Counted from the first letter of the stretch, positions 45,281 through 53,971 are shown. The stretch is 64,000 bases of DNA from Xenophilus sp. Marseille-Q4582 (GCF_916700565.1 NZ_CAKAKO010000006.1:62001-126000); one strand, 5' to 3'. Numbers and translations are program-made. The notes: generated by a model from the sequence alone, not told the origin.

Positions 45281-45315
45281 GCGGTAGTACGGCTACCGCC
45301 GATGAGGTGGCGGTA
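45281..45315 (+). promoter_or_regulatory. Early-gene upstream element, site 3, with two alternative hairpins
   Basis: GCGGTAG/CTACCGC (45281-45287, 45293-45299) and TACCGCC/GGCGGTA (45294-45300, 45309-45315) are both 7-bp perfect stems that share the same middle strand. The element GCTACCGCCGATGAGG begins 62 bases before the ATG at 45354. The rest of the 322-bp gap 45032-45353 shows no gene. Confidence 0.6.
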
Positions 45316-45353
45316 TGTGCCGCTTCATCCTGTTTCATCTTTGGAGTTTCATC

Positions 45354-45632
45354 ATGGGTCTGAATTTCAACGCTCGTTCCAACAACACTGCCGCTGCTCG
45401 TGACGACAAGGACAAGGCTGCTGGTTTCATCAACCTGTACCTGCCCACTGCCGCTGGAGGCAAGCGCAAGCTGTACGGCATCCCGCTGCGCGTCAGCCAG
45501 CAGTTCGAGCGCCAGCTCTTCGAGAAGCTGCAGGCAGAGCCCGAGGCAGCCGGCCGCATGAAGGATGTGCTGATCGTCGAGTTCAACCTCGCTGAGCCGA
45601 AGGCAGGTTCGGAGTTCAAGCTCGACTTCTAA
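45354..45632 (+). CDS. Early protein 4, unknown
   Basis: 92 aa from the ATG at 45354 (TTTGGAG upstream), starting MGLNFNARSNNTAAARDDKD. Beta-rich core (AGFINLYLPTAAGGKRKLYG) then a helix and a last strand (DVLIVEFNLAEPKAG), the build of a small OB-like or single-stranded-DNA-binding-like fold, although no motif proves it. Confidence 0.6.
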   Translation: MGLNFNARSNNTAAARDDKDKAAGFINLYLPTAAGGKRKLYGIPLRVSQQFERQLFEKLQAEPEAAGRMKDVLIVEFNLAEPKAGSEFKLDF

Positions 45633-45650
45633 CACCTTCGTGTTACTTGA

Positions 45651-45678
45651 CCGCATCCCTTCGGGGATGTGGTTTTTT
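45651..45678 (+). terminator. Terminator after early gene 4
   Basis: Stem CCGCATCCC / GGGATGTGG with TTCG loop, then T6. Confidence 0.87.
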
Positions 45679-45753
45679 CTTTTCGCCTCGCACACACACA
45701 CAGACAGGCACGTCACCTGAGCCATCAGGGCCTGACATTACCCTAGTGACTAC

Positions 45754-45875
45754 GTAGGATTTATCCTACTGGTTCACATTCTGGCCACGTTTGCACGGTA
45801 ACGCGCAAGTCGCTTCGTACCTCTGGGCCGTGGCTTTTTTTCTTGCCTTTCGAGTGCTCCGCAAATGCGTTGGAG
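45754..45875 (+). promoter_or_regulatory. Leader of the DUF4326 gene, with hairpin and early element site 4
   Basis: GTAGGAT-TT-ATCCTAC (45754-45769) forms a perfect short hairpin. Further on, GCTCCGCAAATGCG (45856-45869) with CTCC/GGAG pairing resembles sites 1 and 2 and begins 65 bases before the ATG at 45921. No coding sequence is apparent between 45633 and 45920. Confidence 0.5.
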
Positions 45876-45920
45876 TGGCTGCGCTGTGCAGTCACGGTCT
45901 GGGAAACCAAGGAGAAAGAC

Positions 45921-46280
45921 ATGGCCTGGAATACGCCCTATCGCGTCAAGCGAGAACCAGTGGTGCCTGTTCAAGGGACTAAGCCTCGCGTGCTGAATAA
46001 GCGTGTGAGTGGCATGCCTGAAGGTTCTGTTTACGTCGGTCGTCCATCGAAATGGGGCAATCCTTTTTCGCATCTGGATCACGGAACGCTTGCTCATCAC
46101 AAGGTCGCAACCCGTGATGAAGCATGCGATGCCCATATCAAGTGGATCGACGAGATTCTTCGGCGTGATCCTGACGCAATTAACAGGATTCGCGCTGAGT
46201 TGAAAGGCAAGGATCTGGTGTGCTGGTGTGCTCCTGCACGCTGCCATGCAGAGTATTTGCTGAAGCTCGCAAACAGCTAA
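45921..46280 (+). CDS. DUF4326 domain protein
   Basis: 119 aa from the ATG at 45921. VYVGRPSKWGNPF (about 38-50) and ELKGKDLVCWCAPARCHAEY at the C-terminus are the two signature boxes of DUF4326, a small domain frequent in phages with a conserved CWC-x4-CH end that may bind metal. Function unknown. The next gene begins 14 bases downstream. Confidence 0.85.
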   Translation: MAWNTPYRVKREPVVPVQGTKPRVLNKRVSGMPEGSVYVGRPSKWGNPFSHLDHGTLAHHKVATRDEACDAHIKWIDEILRRDPDAINRIRAELKGKDLVCWCAPARCHAEYLLKLANS

Positions 46281-46294
46281 CTAGGAGGTTTTGT

Positions 46295-46843
46295 ATGAAT
46301 AAGCCAATTGCAATCATTGGGACGGCTGGTCGTGGCACCCCATTGACCAAGGCTCATTGGGATTTCATGGTGGCCACTGCATTGGAAGTGATTCCTGCTG
46401 GCCGTCATGTGGTGAGTGGTGGTGCTGCTTGGGCAGACCATGTTGCTGTGCGCCTGCTGACTCTGGGTCATGCCGGAGCACTGACGCTGCATTTGCCTGC
46501 GCCTATGGATGAGACTGATTTCAGTTTCGTTGGTGTTCGTAAGAGTGCTGGGTCTGCTGCAAATTACTACCACCACCAGTTCAGCCAAGCCCTGGGCGAA
46601 GACACCCGCGCGGAATTGTTTGACGCCTCACAGGATGACCGTTGCTTTGGCACGTTTGAGCCAGCAGCGCCTGGCTACAGCGCAATGTTCACGCGCAACC
46701 GCAAGGTTGCTGCTACTGCAACTGGTGGTGTTCTCGCCTTCACTTTCGGTGAGGGTGATGTGCCTGCTGATGGTGGCACCAAGCACACCTGGGACTTGAT
46801 CGCCAGCAATAAGAAGTTTCACTACTCGCTGGCTTCTGTCTGA
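46295..46843 (+). CDS. SLOG-like Rossmann-fold protein
   Basis: 182 aa from the ATG at 46295. IGTAGRG near residue 8 and VVSGGAAWADHVAVRLL near residue 45 match the nucleotide-binding loops of the SLOG (DprA/LOG/YspA-like) superfamily, thought to bind or sense nucleotides or nucleotide-derived ligands. AGGAGG precedes the start. The role in the phage is unknown. Confidence 0.7.
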   Translation: MNKPIAIIGTAGRGTPLTKAHWDFMVATALEVIPAGRHVVSGGAAWADHVAVRLLTLGHAGALTLHLPAPMDETDFSFVGVRKSAGSAANYYHHQFSQALGEDTRAELFDASQDDRCFGTFEPAAPGYSAMFTRNRKVAATATGGVLAFTFGEGDVPADGGTKHTWDLIASNKKFHYSLASV

Positions 46844-46899
46844 TTCACAGAGGGCGTCCTCCGGGCGCTCTCGCCAAACCAAATTCACAGGAGATAGTT

Positions 46900-47037
46900 G
46901 TGTTCAAGATTGTCGAAATTACATTGCATGGGCGTACCAAGTACGAGCTTGTCTACGCACAAGGAGGCAAGCACATTGCTTACCTCAACGACAAGAATGA
47001 GGCCAATGTATTGCTGCGTCTTTTGAACAGAAAGTGA
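46900..47037 (+). CDS. Micro-protein between SLOG-like and RNAP1 genes
   Basis: 45 aa from a GTG at 46900 preceded by CAGGAGATA. Starts MFKIVEITLHGRTKYELVYA: a beta-hairpin-like start and helical end (EANVLLRLLNRK). It fills the gap before the RNA polymerase gene in the same operon. Unknown. Confidence 0.55.
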   Translation: MFKIVEITLHGRTKYELVYAQGGKHIAYLNDKNEANVLLRLLNRK

Positions 47038-47045
47038 GGTAGTAC

Positions 47046-47954
47046 ATGGAAACCTTTGCTGATGTCATCAAGCAGGAGATGATCGAGCAGCGGTACAACC
47101 GCAAGCACATCGACGCGAAGATCAGGAAAGAGATCTTGGACAGCGCAGAAATGCAGGCCAAACATGCCGAGTGCGTCAGCGCACTCAATGAATGGATGGC
47201 CCAGGATTTCTACGCCTCCAAGAACGAGCGCATTGCTCAGCTCAAGCTACTGGATCTGGACGAACTGGTCATGGAAATGATGGTCGGTATCTCCTACTTC
47301 TACGGTCCTGAGCTGTATACGTCGGCCACTGCCCAATTGGCTAACCGCTTGAAGTTCAGCGACAAAGCTGACTCGATCAAGACCATTGCTGAAATGGTGG
47401 CCATCATGGCAATGGTGGATTTGTGCGACGTCACGAAAGAGGATAAGCAGGCCAGCCTGTATGTCCAGTCGCGCATTCCTCTGAGCGACCAGCTGGTGGA
47501 GTTCGTACTCAATTCGGAGTACCTGCCGCCAATGGTCTGTGAGCCACTGGAGTTGACCCACAACTACAGCAGCGGCTACCTCACCCACAACGATTCGCTG
47601 GTGCTCGGATCTGGCAACCACCATGACGGTGATCTCTGCCTGGACGTGCTCAACCTCATGAACCGCGTCCCTCTCAAGCTCAACACCGAACTGGTGTCCG
47701 AGTTTGAGGAACAGCCCACCTTCGAGCTGGACACCCAGCAGAAGGTGGACAACTGGACCGAGTTCAAGAAGCAGTCGTATGTCTTCTACGACCTGATGGT
47801 GCAGAACGGCAACCGCTTTTACCTGACCAACAAGGTCGATAAGCGCGGCCGCATCTACGCCCAGGGCTACCACATCAGCACGCAAGGCACTGCGTTCAAG
47901 AAAGCTGCGGTGCAACTGGCCGACGAAGAAATCGTCACTGGCGCACCCGTCTAA
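47046..47954 (+). CDS. Phage RNA polymerase subunit 1 (N4 gp15-type RNAP1)
   Basis: 302 aa. Corresponds to the N-terminal part of a T7-like RNA polymerase. The C-terminal end holds the T/DxxGR motif, DKRGRIYAQGYHISTQGTAF (about 265-284), aligned to the DWRGRVYAV-NPQG region of T7. Together with the next gene it makes the heterodimeric enzyme that transcribes middle genes in N4. AAAGTGAGG stands before the ATG, and the downstream subunit starts 24 bases after the stop. Confidence 0.9.
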   Translation: METFADVIKQEMIEQRYNRKHIDAKIRKEILDSAEMQAKHAECVSALNEWMAQDFYASKNERIAQLKLLDLDELVMEMMVGISYFYGPELYTSATAQLANRLKFSDKADSIKTIAEMVAIMAMVDLCDVTKEDKQASLYVQSRIPLSDQLVEFVLNSEYLPPMVCEPLELTHNYSSGYLTHNDSLVLGSGNHHDGDLCLDVLNLMNRVPLKLNTELVSEFEEQPTFELDTQQKVDNWTEFKKQSYVFYDLMVQNGNRFYLTNKVDKRGRIYAQGYHISTQGTAFKKAAVQLADEEIVTGAPV

Positions 47955-47978
47955 ACCAACAAACCTCAAGGATCCATC

Positions 47979-49256
47979 ATGAAGTTCTTCACCGGCTGGG
48001 AATACCTGCTGATCGACGTGGCCAATCAATGGGGCCTGGACAAGAAGCTCTTCGAGGAGCGCATTCAATGGACCACGGACAACCTGAGCGTGCTCGAAGA
48101 CCTGGGCCGCAAGCGCATGGAAGATGAAGCAGCACTGCCCAATGACCAGAAGTGGAAGGAAGCACCGCTGTATTTCGCAGCCGTGCTGGCTGTGCGCAAG
48201 GCGCAGAAGGGCTTGCCCTCTGGACACCTGGTTGGCCTGGACGCCTGCTGCTCGGGCATGCAAGTCATGTCTGCGATGACCGGCTGTGTCTCGGGCTCTC
48301 GTGCCACAGGCATGGTGGACAAGGGTGTGCGTGCAGACGCCTACACGATCGTCACCGATGCAATGGGGCAGCTTCTGGCCAACCCTCTGGCGGTCAACCG
48401 AAAGGATGCCAAGTCCGCTGTGATGACCAGCTTCTATGGCTCCAAGGCAACCCCGAAGCGCATCTTCGGTGAGGGCACGCCTGAACTGGAAGCCTTCTAC
48501 GAGGCCATGCAACAGGTTGCGCCTGGTGCCTGGGAGCTGCTGCAAGTGCTGCTGGCCTCCTGGCAACCCTACGCCCTGGCTCACAGCTGGAAGCTGCCTG
48601 ACGGCTTCGACGCGGTGATCAAGGTCATGACCAAGCGTGAGGTGCGCATCGAGGTGGACGAGTTGAACCACTCCACCTTCTCCTACGAGTTCGACGAGAA
48701 CATCGGTCAGGAGAAGGGCCTGTCCAACGTGGCAAACGTCACCCACAGCATGGATGCCTGGGTTCTGCGCAGCATGCAGCGTCGCTGCAACTACGACCGT
48801 GAGGTCGCAGTAAAGGCTGCCGCAGCTATCGACGCTGAGCTGATGGCCCGCAAGTTCGGTGTGAAGCGTGAGTTGGAGCAAGCTCCCAAGCGCATCGCCT
48901 ACTACATCGAACAGTACAAGCGCAGCACCATCGCAGACGTGGTGATCCTGCCCTACCTGGACGAGCGCACTGTCCAGCACCTGGATGATGAGCACCTGTC
49001 GAAGCTGCACAAGATCATCGAAGGGATGCTTCAGTACAAGCCGTTCCCGCTCATCACGGTGCACGACGAGTTCAAGGCTCACCCGAACAACCTGAACTGG
49101 GTTCGCTGGCAATACAAGCAGATCCTGGCGGATGTTGCCGAGAGCAACGTGCTCGACGACATCCTCAGCCAGATCTACGGCATGCCAGGCACGTTCGATA
49201 AGCACAGCTTCAACTTGGCCGAGCAAATCCGCGAAAGCGAGTACGCCCTGAGCTGA
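47979..49256 (+). CDS. Phage RNA polymerase subunit 2 (N4 gp16-type RNAP2)
   Basis: 425 aa with the catalytic motifs of single-subunit polymerases: motif A GLDACCSGMQ with Asp88, motif B Arg141-x3-Lys145-x7-Tyr153-Gly-Ser, and motif C VHDEF with Asp363. All catalytic residues are intact, including the sugar-discriminating Tyr, unlike in the virion RNA polymerase. Pairs with RNAP1; needs single-strand promoter melting by a phage activator in N4. Confidence 0.93.
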   Translation: MKFFTGWEYLLIDVANQWGLDKKLFEERIQWTTDNLSVLEDLGRKRMEDEAALPNDQKWKEAPLYFAAVLAVRKAQKGLPSGHLVGLDACCSGMQVMSAMTGCVSGSRATGMVDKGVRADAYTIVTDAMGQLLANPLAVNRKDAKSAVMTSFYGSKATPKRIFGEGTPELEAFYEAMQQVAPGAWELLQVLLASWQPYALAHSWKLPDGFDAVIKVMTKREVRIEVDELNHSTFSYEFDENIGQEKGLSNVANVTHSMDAWVLRSMQRRCNYDREVAVKAAAAIDAELMARKFGVKRELEQAPKRIAYYIEQYKRSTIADVVILPYLDERTVQHLDDEHLSKLHKIIEGMLQYKPFPLITVHDEFKAHPNNLNWVRWQYKQILADVAESNVLDDILSQIYGMPGTFDKHSFNLAEQIRESEYALS

Positions 49257-49421
49257 TCAGGTGATCCCAACAGAGCAGTAAACGGCACTGCGCCCTCCGG
49301 GCGCTTCTATGAATGGGGTGAGTGGACCAATAGGTCTGCTCATCCCTTTTTTTATCCCGATTTCACCAAGCCTCATCGTGGCTGGATCGGGACACCACAG
49401 ACAGTCATCCCTACCAAACCA

Positions 49422-50450
49422 ATGATCAAGTTCCCTTCCATCGGCCAGTTCCGCAATGTTGTGCAGAACGTCAAGCACAAGGCCAGCTATGTCGGCAAAG
49501 ACGAGGCCGGCAACCCGGTATTCCAAGATCCTGGCGCCTATCCCAAGCTGAAATTCACCGGGCTGGTGAAGCTGCACGGCACCAACGCAGCAGTCGTTTA
49601 TGGTCCTTATGCCGAACTGTCCTTCCAGTCCCGCGAGCGTGTTCTCTCCTATGAGCAGGACAACGCTGGCTTCTGCACCCACATGAGCAGCCGTCGTGAG
49701 GAAGTCATGGAGTTGGTGGATCGCGTGTGGGATGCCATCGCGCCTCACGTAGAGACGGAAGGCCACAGCCTGGCCATCTACGGTGAATGGTGCGGAGGGA
49801 ACATTCAGCGCAACGTGGCTCTGACCCAACTGCCCAAGATGTTTGTGGTGTTCGCCGCCAAGATCGGTGAGCAGTGGCTCGACATCTCCGCAGTGAACCT
49901 GCGTGGCATCGACCCGAGCATCCACTCGATCTACGAGTTCCCGACTTACAGCCTCTGGATCGACTTCAACCAGCCGGAGGTTGCTCAAGCAGCTTTGACT
50001 TCGATCACCCAAGACGTCGAAGCCGAATGTCCTGTGGGCCGTGCTCTCGGCGTTTCGGGGATCGGCGAAGGCGTGGTCTGGTTCCGCAGTGATGACTTGG
50101 ACCCCGAATACTGGTTCAAGGTCAAGGGCGAGAAGCACAGCGCCTCGAAGGTGAAGACCCTGGCTTCCCCCGATCTCGAAGCTCTGGCCAACATCAACGA
50201 ATTCATCGAGGCCACTGTCACGGAAGCCCGACTGGAACAAGGGCTACAGAACCTGCTGAACGAACAGCTCAAGCCCTTCGACATGACCAGCATCGGAGAC
50301 TTCATCCGCTGGGTCCATGCGGACGTGGTGAAAGAGGAATCCGACACCCTGATCGCCAACGGCATCGAGCACAAGAAGATCGGTGGCCCGATCGCACGCA
50401 AGGCCAAAGCCTGGTACGTCACCAAGATGGAAGAGGCAGTCACGGCCTAA
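49422..50450 (+). CDS. T4 Rnl2-like RNA ligase
   Basis: 342 aa. Nucleotidyltransferase motifs in order: KLHGTN with the adenylated Lys (motif I, near residue 50), IYGEWCGG (motif III), GEGVVW (motif IV) and WFKVKGEKHS (motif V). Seals 3'-OH/5'-phosphate RNA breaks. Phages often use such ligases to repair tRNAs cleaved by host anticodon nucleases; this phage also carries a tRNA array. Its leader 49257-49421 contains a short GCGCCC/GGGCGC hairpin but no gene. Confidence 0.9.
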   Translation: MIKFPSIGQFRNVVQNVKHKASYVGKDEAGNPVFQDPGAYPKLKFTGLVKLHGTNAAVVYGPYAELSFQSRERVLSYEQDNAGFCTHMSSRREEVMELVDRVWDAIAPHVETEGHSLAIYGEWCGGNIQRNVALTQLPKMFVVFAAKIGEQWLDISAVNLRGIDPSIHSIYEFPTYSLWIDFNQPEVAQAALTSITQDVEAECPVGRALGVSGIGEGVVWFRSDDLDPEYWFKVKGEKHSASKVKTLASPDLEALANINEFIEATVTEARLEQGLQNLLNEQLKPFDMTSIGDFIRWVHADVVKEESDTLIANGIEHKKIGGPIARKAKAWYVTKMEEAVTA

Positions 50451-50490
50451 CCCCTTCCCGAGAACTTCTCCAGAAGTTCTCAAAACTTCT

Positions 50491-50520
50491 AAACCGATGT
50501 ACTAACTACATCGGTTTTTC
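50491..50520 (+). terminator. Terminator after the RNA ligase gene
   Basis: 11-bp stem AAACCGATGTA / TACATCGGTTT with 5-base loop, then T-rich sequence. Confidence 0.87.
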
Positions 50521-50562
50521 TTTTTTTGACTATATCCAGCCGATAGGCTGGCAAGGAAAACC

Positions 50563-50805
50563 GTGGCTATTAAGATCAAAGTCAATCAGGTCGGTAACGC
50601 AGAGCCTGAGCAGTTTCCTGCGCTGCGTATGTGGAAAGAAGATTACGAAAAAGGGATCTCGAACCCTCTTGTGGTCCTGTTTACGGCCCCGAAGGAAGGT
50701 GTCGCAATCAGCGGCTCGCCTACCGGGAATGATTCTGGGGTGTGGATCCCTTTCGATTCTGAAAAATGGATCAAGTGTTCCATCACTATGACCTCGGTGA
50801 ACTGA
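50563..50805 (+). CDS. Small phage protein, unknown
   Basis: 80 aa from a GTG start (AAGGAAAACC upstream), starting MAIKIKVNQVGNAEPEQFPA, predicted beta-rich. One base separates it from the next ATG. No family recognised. Confidence 0.55.
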   Translation: MAIKIKVNQVGNAEPEQFPALRMWKEDYEKGISNPLVVLFTAPKEGVAISGSPTGNDSGVWIPFDSEKWIKCSITMTSVN

Positions 50806-50806
50806 A

Positions 50807-51094
50807 ATGGAGCCCATCAAAGCCGGTGACATCTGCGAGGTCATCAACGGCCTCGGCCAGGGACGCAGCCCCAACCTCGGATTGCACGTCAAAGTGGAAT
50901 ACATCCGTGGAGAACACAGCCAGCTCGGACGTATTTGGCGCTGCACCAACCCCGAGATTCAGCAACTGACCGACGCAGGCACTTATATCAAGGTCGGCTG
51001 GGCGGACTACCCGGCTTCGTGGCTGCGCAAACTTCCCAAGACTGACCCCCAAAACCAAGAACAACAGACCCAGGATCAGGAGATCACCGCATGA
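50807..51094 (+). CDS. Small phage protein with SH3-like beta fold, unknown
   Basis: 95 aa. KAGDICEVINGLGQGRSPNL and a WRC/WLRK segment suggest a KOW/SH3-like beta barrel; the C-terminus is a Gln-rich tail. ATGA overlaps the next gene. Confidence 0.55.
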   Translation: MEPIKAGDICEVINGLGQGRSPNLGLHVKVEYIRGEHSQLGRIWRCTNPEIQQLTDAGTYIKVGWADYPASWLRKLPKTDPQNQEQQTQDQEITA

Positions 51095-51444
51095 AATTTT
51101 TTAACCTCGTTGAAGCCCTCAAAGGGGCTCCTGTCGTGACTCGATCTGGTAAGAAGGTCTCCTTCATCGCCTACGACGCCAAGGGAATTCCCTCACAACA
51201 AGTCTTGTTCCGAATTGATGGGGAAGTTTCGATTCGACACGCTTACAAGAATGGTGTTTTCTCGGAAAAGGTCTTCCACCCCGATGATCTATTCATGGAA
51301 GAAACCAAAAAGACAGTCTGGGTGAATCTCTATCCGGGTATGCGCGTTGGTGCCCAGTGGTACATATCTGAATCTGAAGCCGACAGATTTGCCTCACCTA
51401 AACGAATTGGTGGCAAAGCCTACCCTATTGAAATCGTGGAATAA
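51091..51444 (+). CDS. Phage protein, unknown
   Basis: 117 aa, starting MKFFNLVEALKGAPVVTRSG, a short helix then antiparallel strands (KKVSFIAYDAKGIPSQQVLF). Seems to be a small beta-sandwich-like domain common in phage accessory genes. Function unknown. Confidence 0.55.
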   Translation: MKFFNLVEALKGAPVVTRSGKKVSFIAYDAKGIPSQQVLFRIDGEVSIRHAYKNGVFSEKVFHPDDLFMEETKKTVWVNLYPGMRVGAQWYISESEADRFASPKRIGGKAYPIEIVE

Positions 51445-51495
51445 GCCAAGAGCGTAGCTCAAGGTTTCCTGAAACCAACAAAACAAGGAATTGAC

Positions 51496-51804
51496 ATGAC
51501 CGTGCGCTGCATTCCCCTGGCAACGCAGATGTACTACTGCCGTTGCTACGTCTCCAACGCAATGACGATCAACGAAATCGCAGAAGAAACCGAAACCTCC
51601 CGCAGAACCGTGATCCGCATGCTGGTGGAGCGCGGCATTGACGTGAAGATCAATCATCGTCGCTCGCGCAAACTCACCACGGAGCAAAAGCAAATCCCTC
51701 TGCTCCAGCGTGAGGAAAGCGATGAGAACGCGCCTACTCCTTCCGAGTTGCGCAAGGTACTGAACTACCTCAACAAGCTCTTCAGGAACAAGGTGCCTGC
51801 ATGA
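51496..51804 (+). CDS. Helix-turn-helix protein, possible regulator
   Basis: 102 aa. HTH in MTINEIAEETETSRRTVIRM (about 23-42), basic patch after it (NHRRSRKLT), helical end. Could be a phage-coded transcription factor. ATGA overlap with the next gene. Confidence 0.6.
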   Translation: MTVRCIPLATQMYYCRCYVSNAMTINEIAEETETSRRTVIRMLVERGIDVKINHRRSRKLTTEQKQIPLLQREESDENAPTPSELRKVLNYLNKLFRNKVPA

Positions 51805-51995
51805 GCTTGACAGCGGGCTCTCAGCCGCCCATCCGGGCGGTGCCAATGGGGCTCTTCCCAACAATGGACTCGTTGGACAGCGTGGTGCGCTACAGCGAGT
51901 CCCGACTCCCCGTCATTGATCGCAATGAAGTGCGCTCTCTGCTCTTCATCTACCACAACACCTTGCTCAAAGAACTGAGCGCACAACAAAGCTGA
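51801..51995 (+). CDS. Small phage protein, unknown
   Basis: 64 aa, starting MSLTAGSQPPIRAVPMGLFP, helical C-terminal half. Eight bases before the AAA+ ATPase gene, same operon. No family recognised. Confidence 0.5.
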   Translation: MSLTAGSQPPIRAVPMGLFPTMDSLDSVVRYSESRLPVIDRNEVRSLLFIYHNTLLKELSAQQS

Positions 51996-52003
51996 GAACA
52001 ACC

Positions 52004-52807
52004 ATGTCCGTGGAATCCGTCGAGAGTATTCGCCGCATCTTCAACATCTTCGAGTCCAGTGAAGGTGCCATTCGACCGCACTTCATGCTGACAGGCCCCA
52101 GCGGTAGCGGCAAGAGCCACACCATCCAAGCACTGGCTGATGAATTGGAGCTGCCCTACTTCGATGTGAACGCTGCCAGTTTGACCAAGGAAGGGATCTC
52201 GGGCAACAGCCTGAGTAAAGCACTCACCCCATTGCTGCAAGCAGGGGGTTCGCCCTGCATCTGCTTCGTTGATGAGTTCGACAAGCTCTTCATCAGCGGC
52301 AACAACAACAGCGACCTGGCCCATGAATCCACCAACGGCGTGCAGAACGAGTTCCTGAAGGTGCTCGAAGGCAGCGCATCGGTCTTCGGTGACTATGGCA
52401 AGTACATCCCGGTCAAGACAGACAAGGTGCTCTTCATCTTCGCAGGTGCCTTCAACGGCGAAGAGAACATCGACATCGACCGCCTACGCGAGATGGGCGT
52501 GAAGACCGAGTTCCTGGGTCGTGTTGGCTTGGCCTTTGGCATGAGCAAGCCCACCCTGGGTGATCTGCAGAAGATCCTGGACAACAGTCCGCTGCTTCAC
52601 GACTACCTGGCCCTGTTCAAGGACGTGAAGAAGAAGACCGTCACCGACAAGGTGATGGAAGTCGTCAAGCAGAACTACGACAAGAACACCCTGGGCGTGC
52701 GGCTGGTCAACACCCTGATCCACCAGTACTTCATCCAGGGAGGGCTGAAGGAGAAGCAGGTGAAGAAGACCACCTTCCAACGAACCCTGTCGCTGACGAC
52801 GGCTTGA
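52004..52807 (+). CDS. AAA+ ATPase (ClpX/RuvB-like)
   Basis: 267 aa. Walker A GPSGSGKS (31-38), Walker B ICFVDEFDKLF (near residue 90), and an Arg finger-like segment REMGVKTEFLGRVG. Ring-type ATPase that remodels protein or nucleoprotein complexes. First of two AAA+ genes in tandem. Confidence 0.88.
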   Translation: MSVESVESIRRIFNIFESSEGAIRPHFMLTGPSGSGKSHTIQALADELELPYFDVNAASLTKEGISGNSLSKALTPLLQAGGSPCICFVDEFDKLFISGNNNSDLAHESTNGVQNEFLKVLEGSASVFGDYGKYIPVKTDKVLFIFAGAFNGEENIDIDRLREMGVKTEFLGRVGLAFGMSKPTLGDLQKILDNSPLLHDYLALFKDVKKKTVTDKVMEVVKQNYDKNTLGVRLVNTLIHQYFIQGGLKEKQVKKTTFQRTLSLTTA

Positions 52808-52882
52808 TCTCATACCTGCGATCAAAAACCCTCTCCTGTCCTGGCTCATCGAACAACTCGAATCCGAACAAGACACCAAATC

Positions 52883-53911
52883 ATGACGCCCACTTCCCAA
52901 TACGCTGTTACGGCCACCCAAGCGGCCGAGATGATGGCTGCCTACATCCGAGCCCGCATCGTTCCCATGATCCACGGCAGCCCTGGCATCGGAAAGAGCC
53001 AGATCGCTGAGCAACTGGCCAGTGAGTACAACCTGAAGCTGATCGACCTGCGGCTCGCACAGTACGACCCCACCGAGATCAACGGCTTCGCCAACCTCAA
53101 TGGTTCACGCGCTGAATACCTTCCGATGGCTCACTTCCCTCTGGAGGCAGACCCCATCCCCGATGGTTACAGTGGTTGGCTTCTCTTCCTGGACGAGCTG
53201 ACCTCGGCCGCACCCGCGGTGCAAGCTGCCGCTTACAAGCTCATCCTGGACCGGGCAGCCGGCATGAAGCCCCTGCACCAGAAATGCGCAATCGTGGCAG
53301 CCGGCAACCTGGCCACCGACAACGCGATCGTTCACGACATGAGCACGGCCTTGCAGTCACGCATGGCCCATCTGGAACTGCGCTGTGACGTGGATTCCTG
53401 GCTCACCTGGGCCATGAAAAAGGGCATCGACTACCGGATCACCTCCTATATCCGGCATCTGCCGCAGCGCCTCTACACCTTCAAGCCCGATCACTCGGAC
53501 AAGACCTACGCCTGTCCCCGCACCTGGGAAATGGCAGACCGTCTGCTGAAGATCATGGAAGAGAAGAACCCGCTGCTGCGAAGCACCCTGGGTGGCGTGG
53601 TCACCGATGGCATCGCCAGCGAGTTCATGTCCTTCCTGGAGGTACACACGCGACTGCCCACGTTCGACGCCATCCTGCGTGCGCCGCTGACCACGGAAGT
53701 GCCCCAAGAACCTTCGGTGCTCTATGCGCTTTCCGGGGCTATTGCAGCGCGCATGGACAAGAGCAACTTCGACAACGCCATGAAGTTCGTGCTGCGCATG
53801 CCGCCTGAATTTCAGGTGGTAACGCTCAAGGAAGCACGAGGGCGCAACAGCGAGATCACGAAGCTGCCCAGCTTCTTGGAGTTCCTGGACACCCTGTCCG
53901 TCTACTTCTGA
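52883..53911 (+). CDS. MoxR-type AAA+ ATPase (N4 gp24-like)
   Basis: 342 aa. Walker A GSPGIGKS (32-39), Walker B LLFLDELTSA (near 100), sensor region with ALQSRMAHLELRCD. MoxR ATPases work with VWA-domain partners; the likely partner, the DUF2201/VWA protein at 14905-16011, directly follows it in N4-like genomes but is separated here by the lysogeny cassette and attP. Confidence 0.9.
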   Translation: MTPTSQYAVTATQAAEMMAAYIRARIVPMIHGSPGIGKSQIAEQLASEYNLKLIDLRLAQYDPTEINGFANLNGSRAEYLPMAHFPLEADPIPDGYSGWLLFLDELTSAAPAVQAAAYKLILDRAAGMKPLHQKCAIVAAGNLATDNAIVHDMSTALQSRMAHLELRCDVDSWLTWAMKKGIDYRITSYIRHLPQRLYTFKPDHSDKTYACPRTWEMADRLLKIMEEKNPLLRSTLGGVVTDGIASEFMSFLEVHTRLPTFDAILRAPLTTEVPQEPSVLYALSGAIAARMDKSNFDNAMKFVLRMPPEFQVVTLKEARGRNSEITKLPSFLEFLDTLSVYF

Positions 53912-53927
53912 TCCTTCCCTTCCCACC

Positions 53928-53959
53928 AAAGCCCGCCAGGCAACTGAGCGGGCTTTTTT
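53928..53959 (+). terminator. Terminator after the AAA+ operon
   Basis: Stem AAAGCCCGC / GCGGGCTTT with 11-base loop, then T6. It separates the N4-type core from the cassette that follows. Confidence 0.85.
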
Positions 53960-53971
53960 CATGCCTGAAAC

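Noticed and set aside
47247-49226. 659-aa open frame on the minus strand
   Set aside because: Exact antisense of RNAP1/RNAP2, whose motifs are intact; it reads through the gap between them only because of codon bias.
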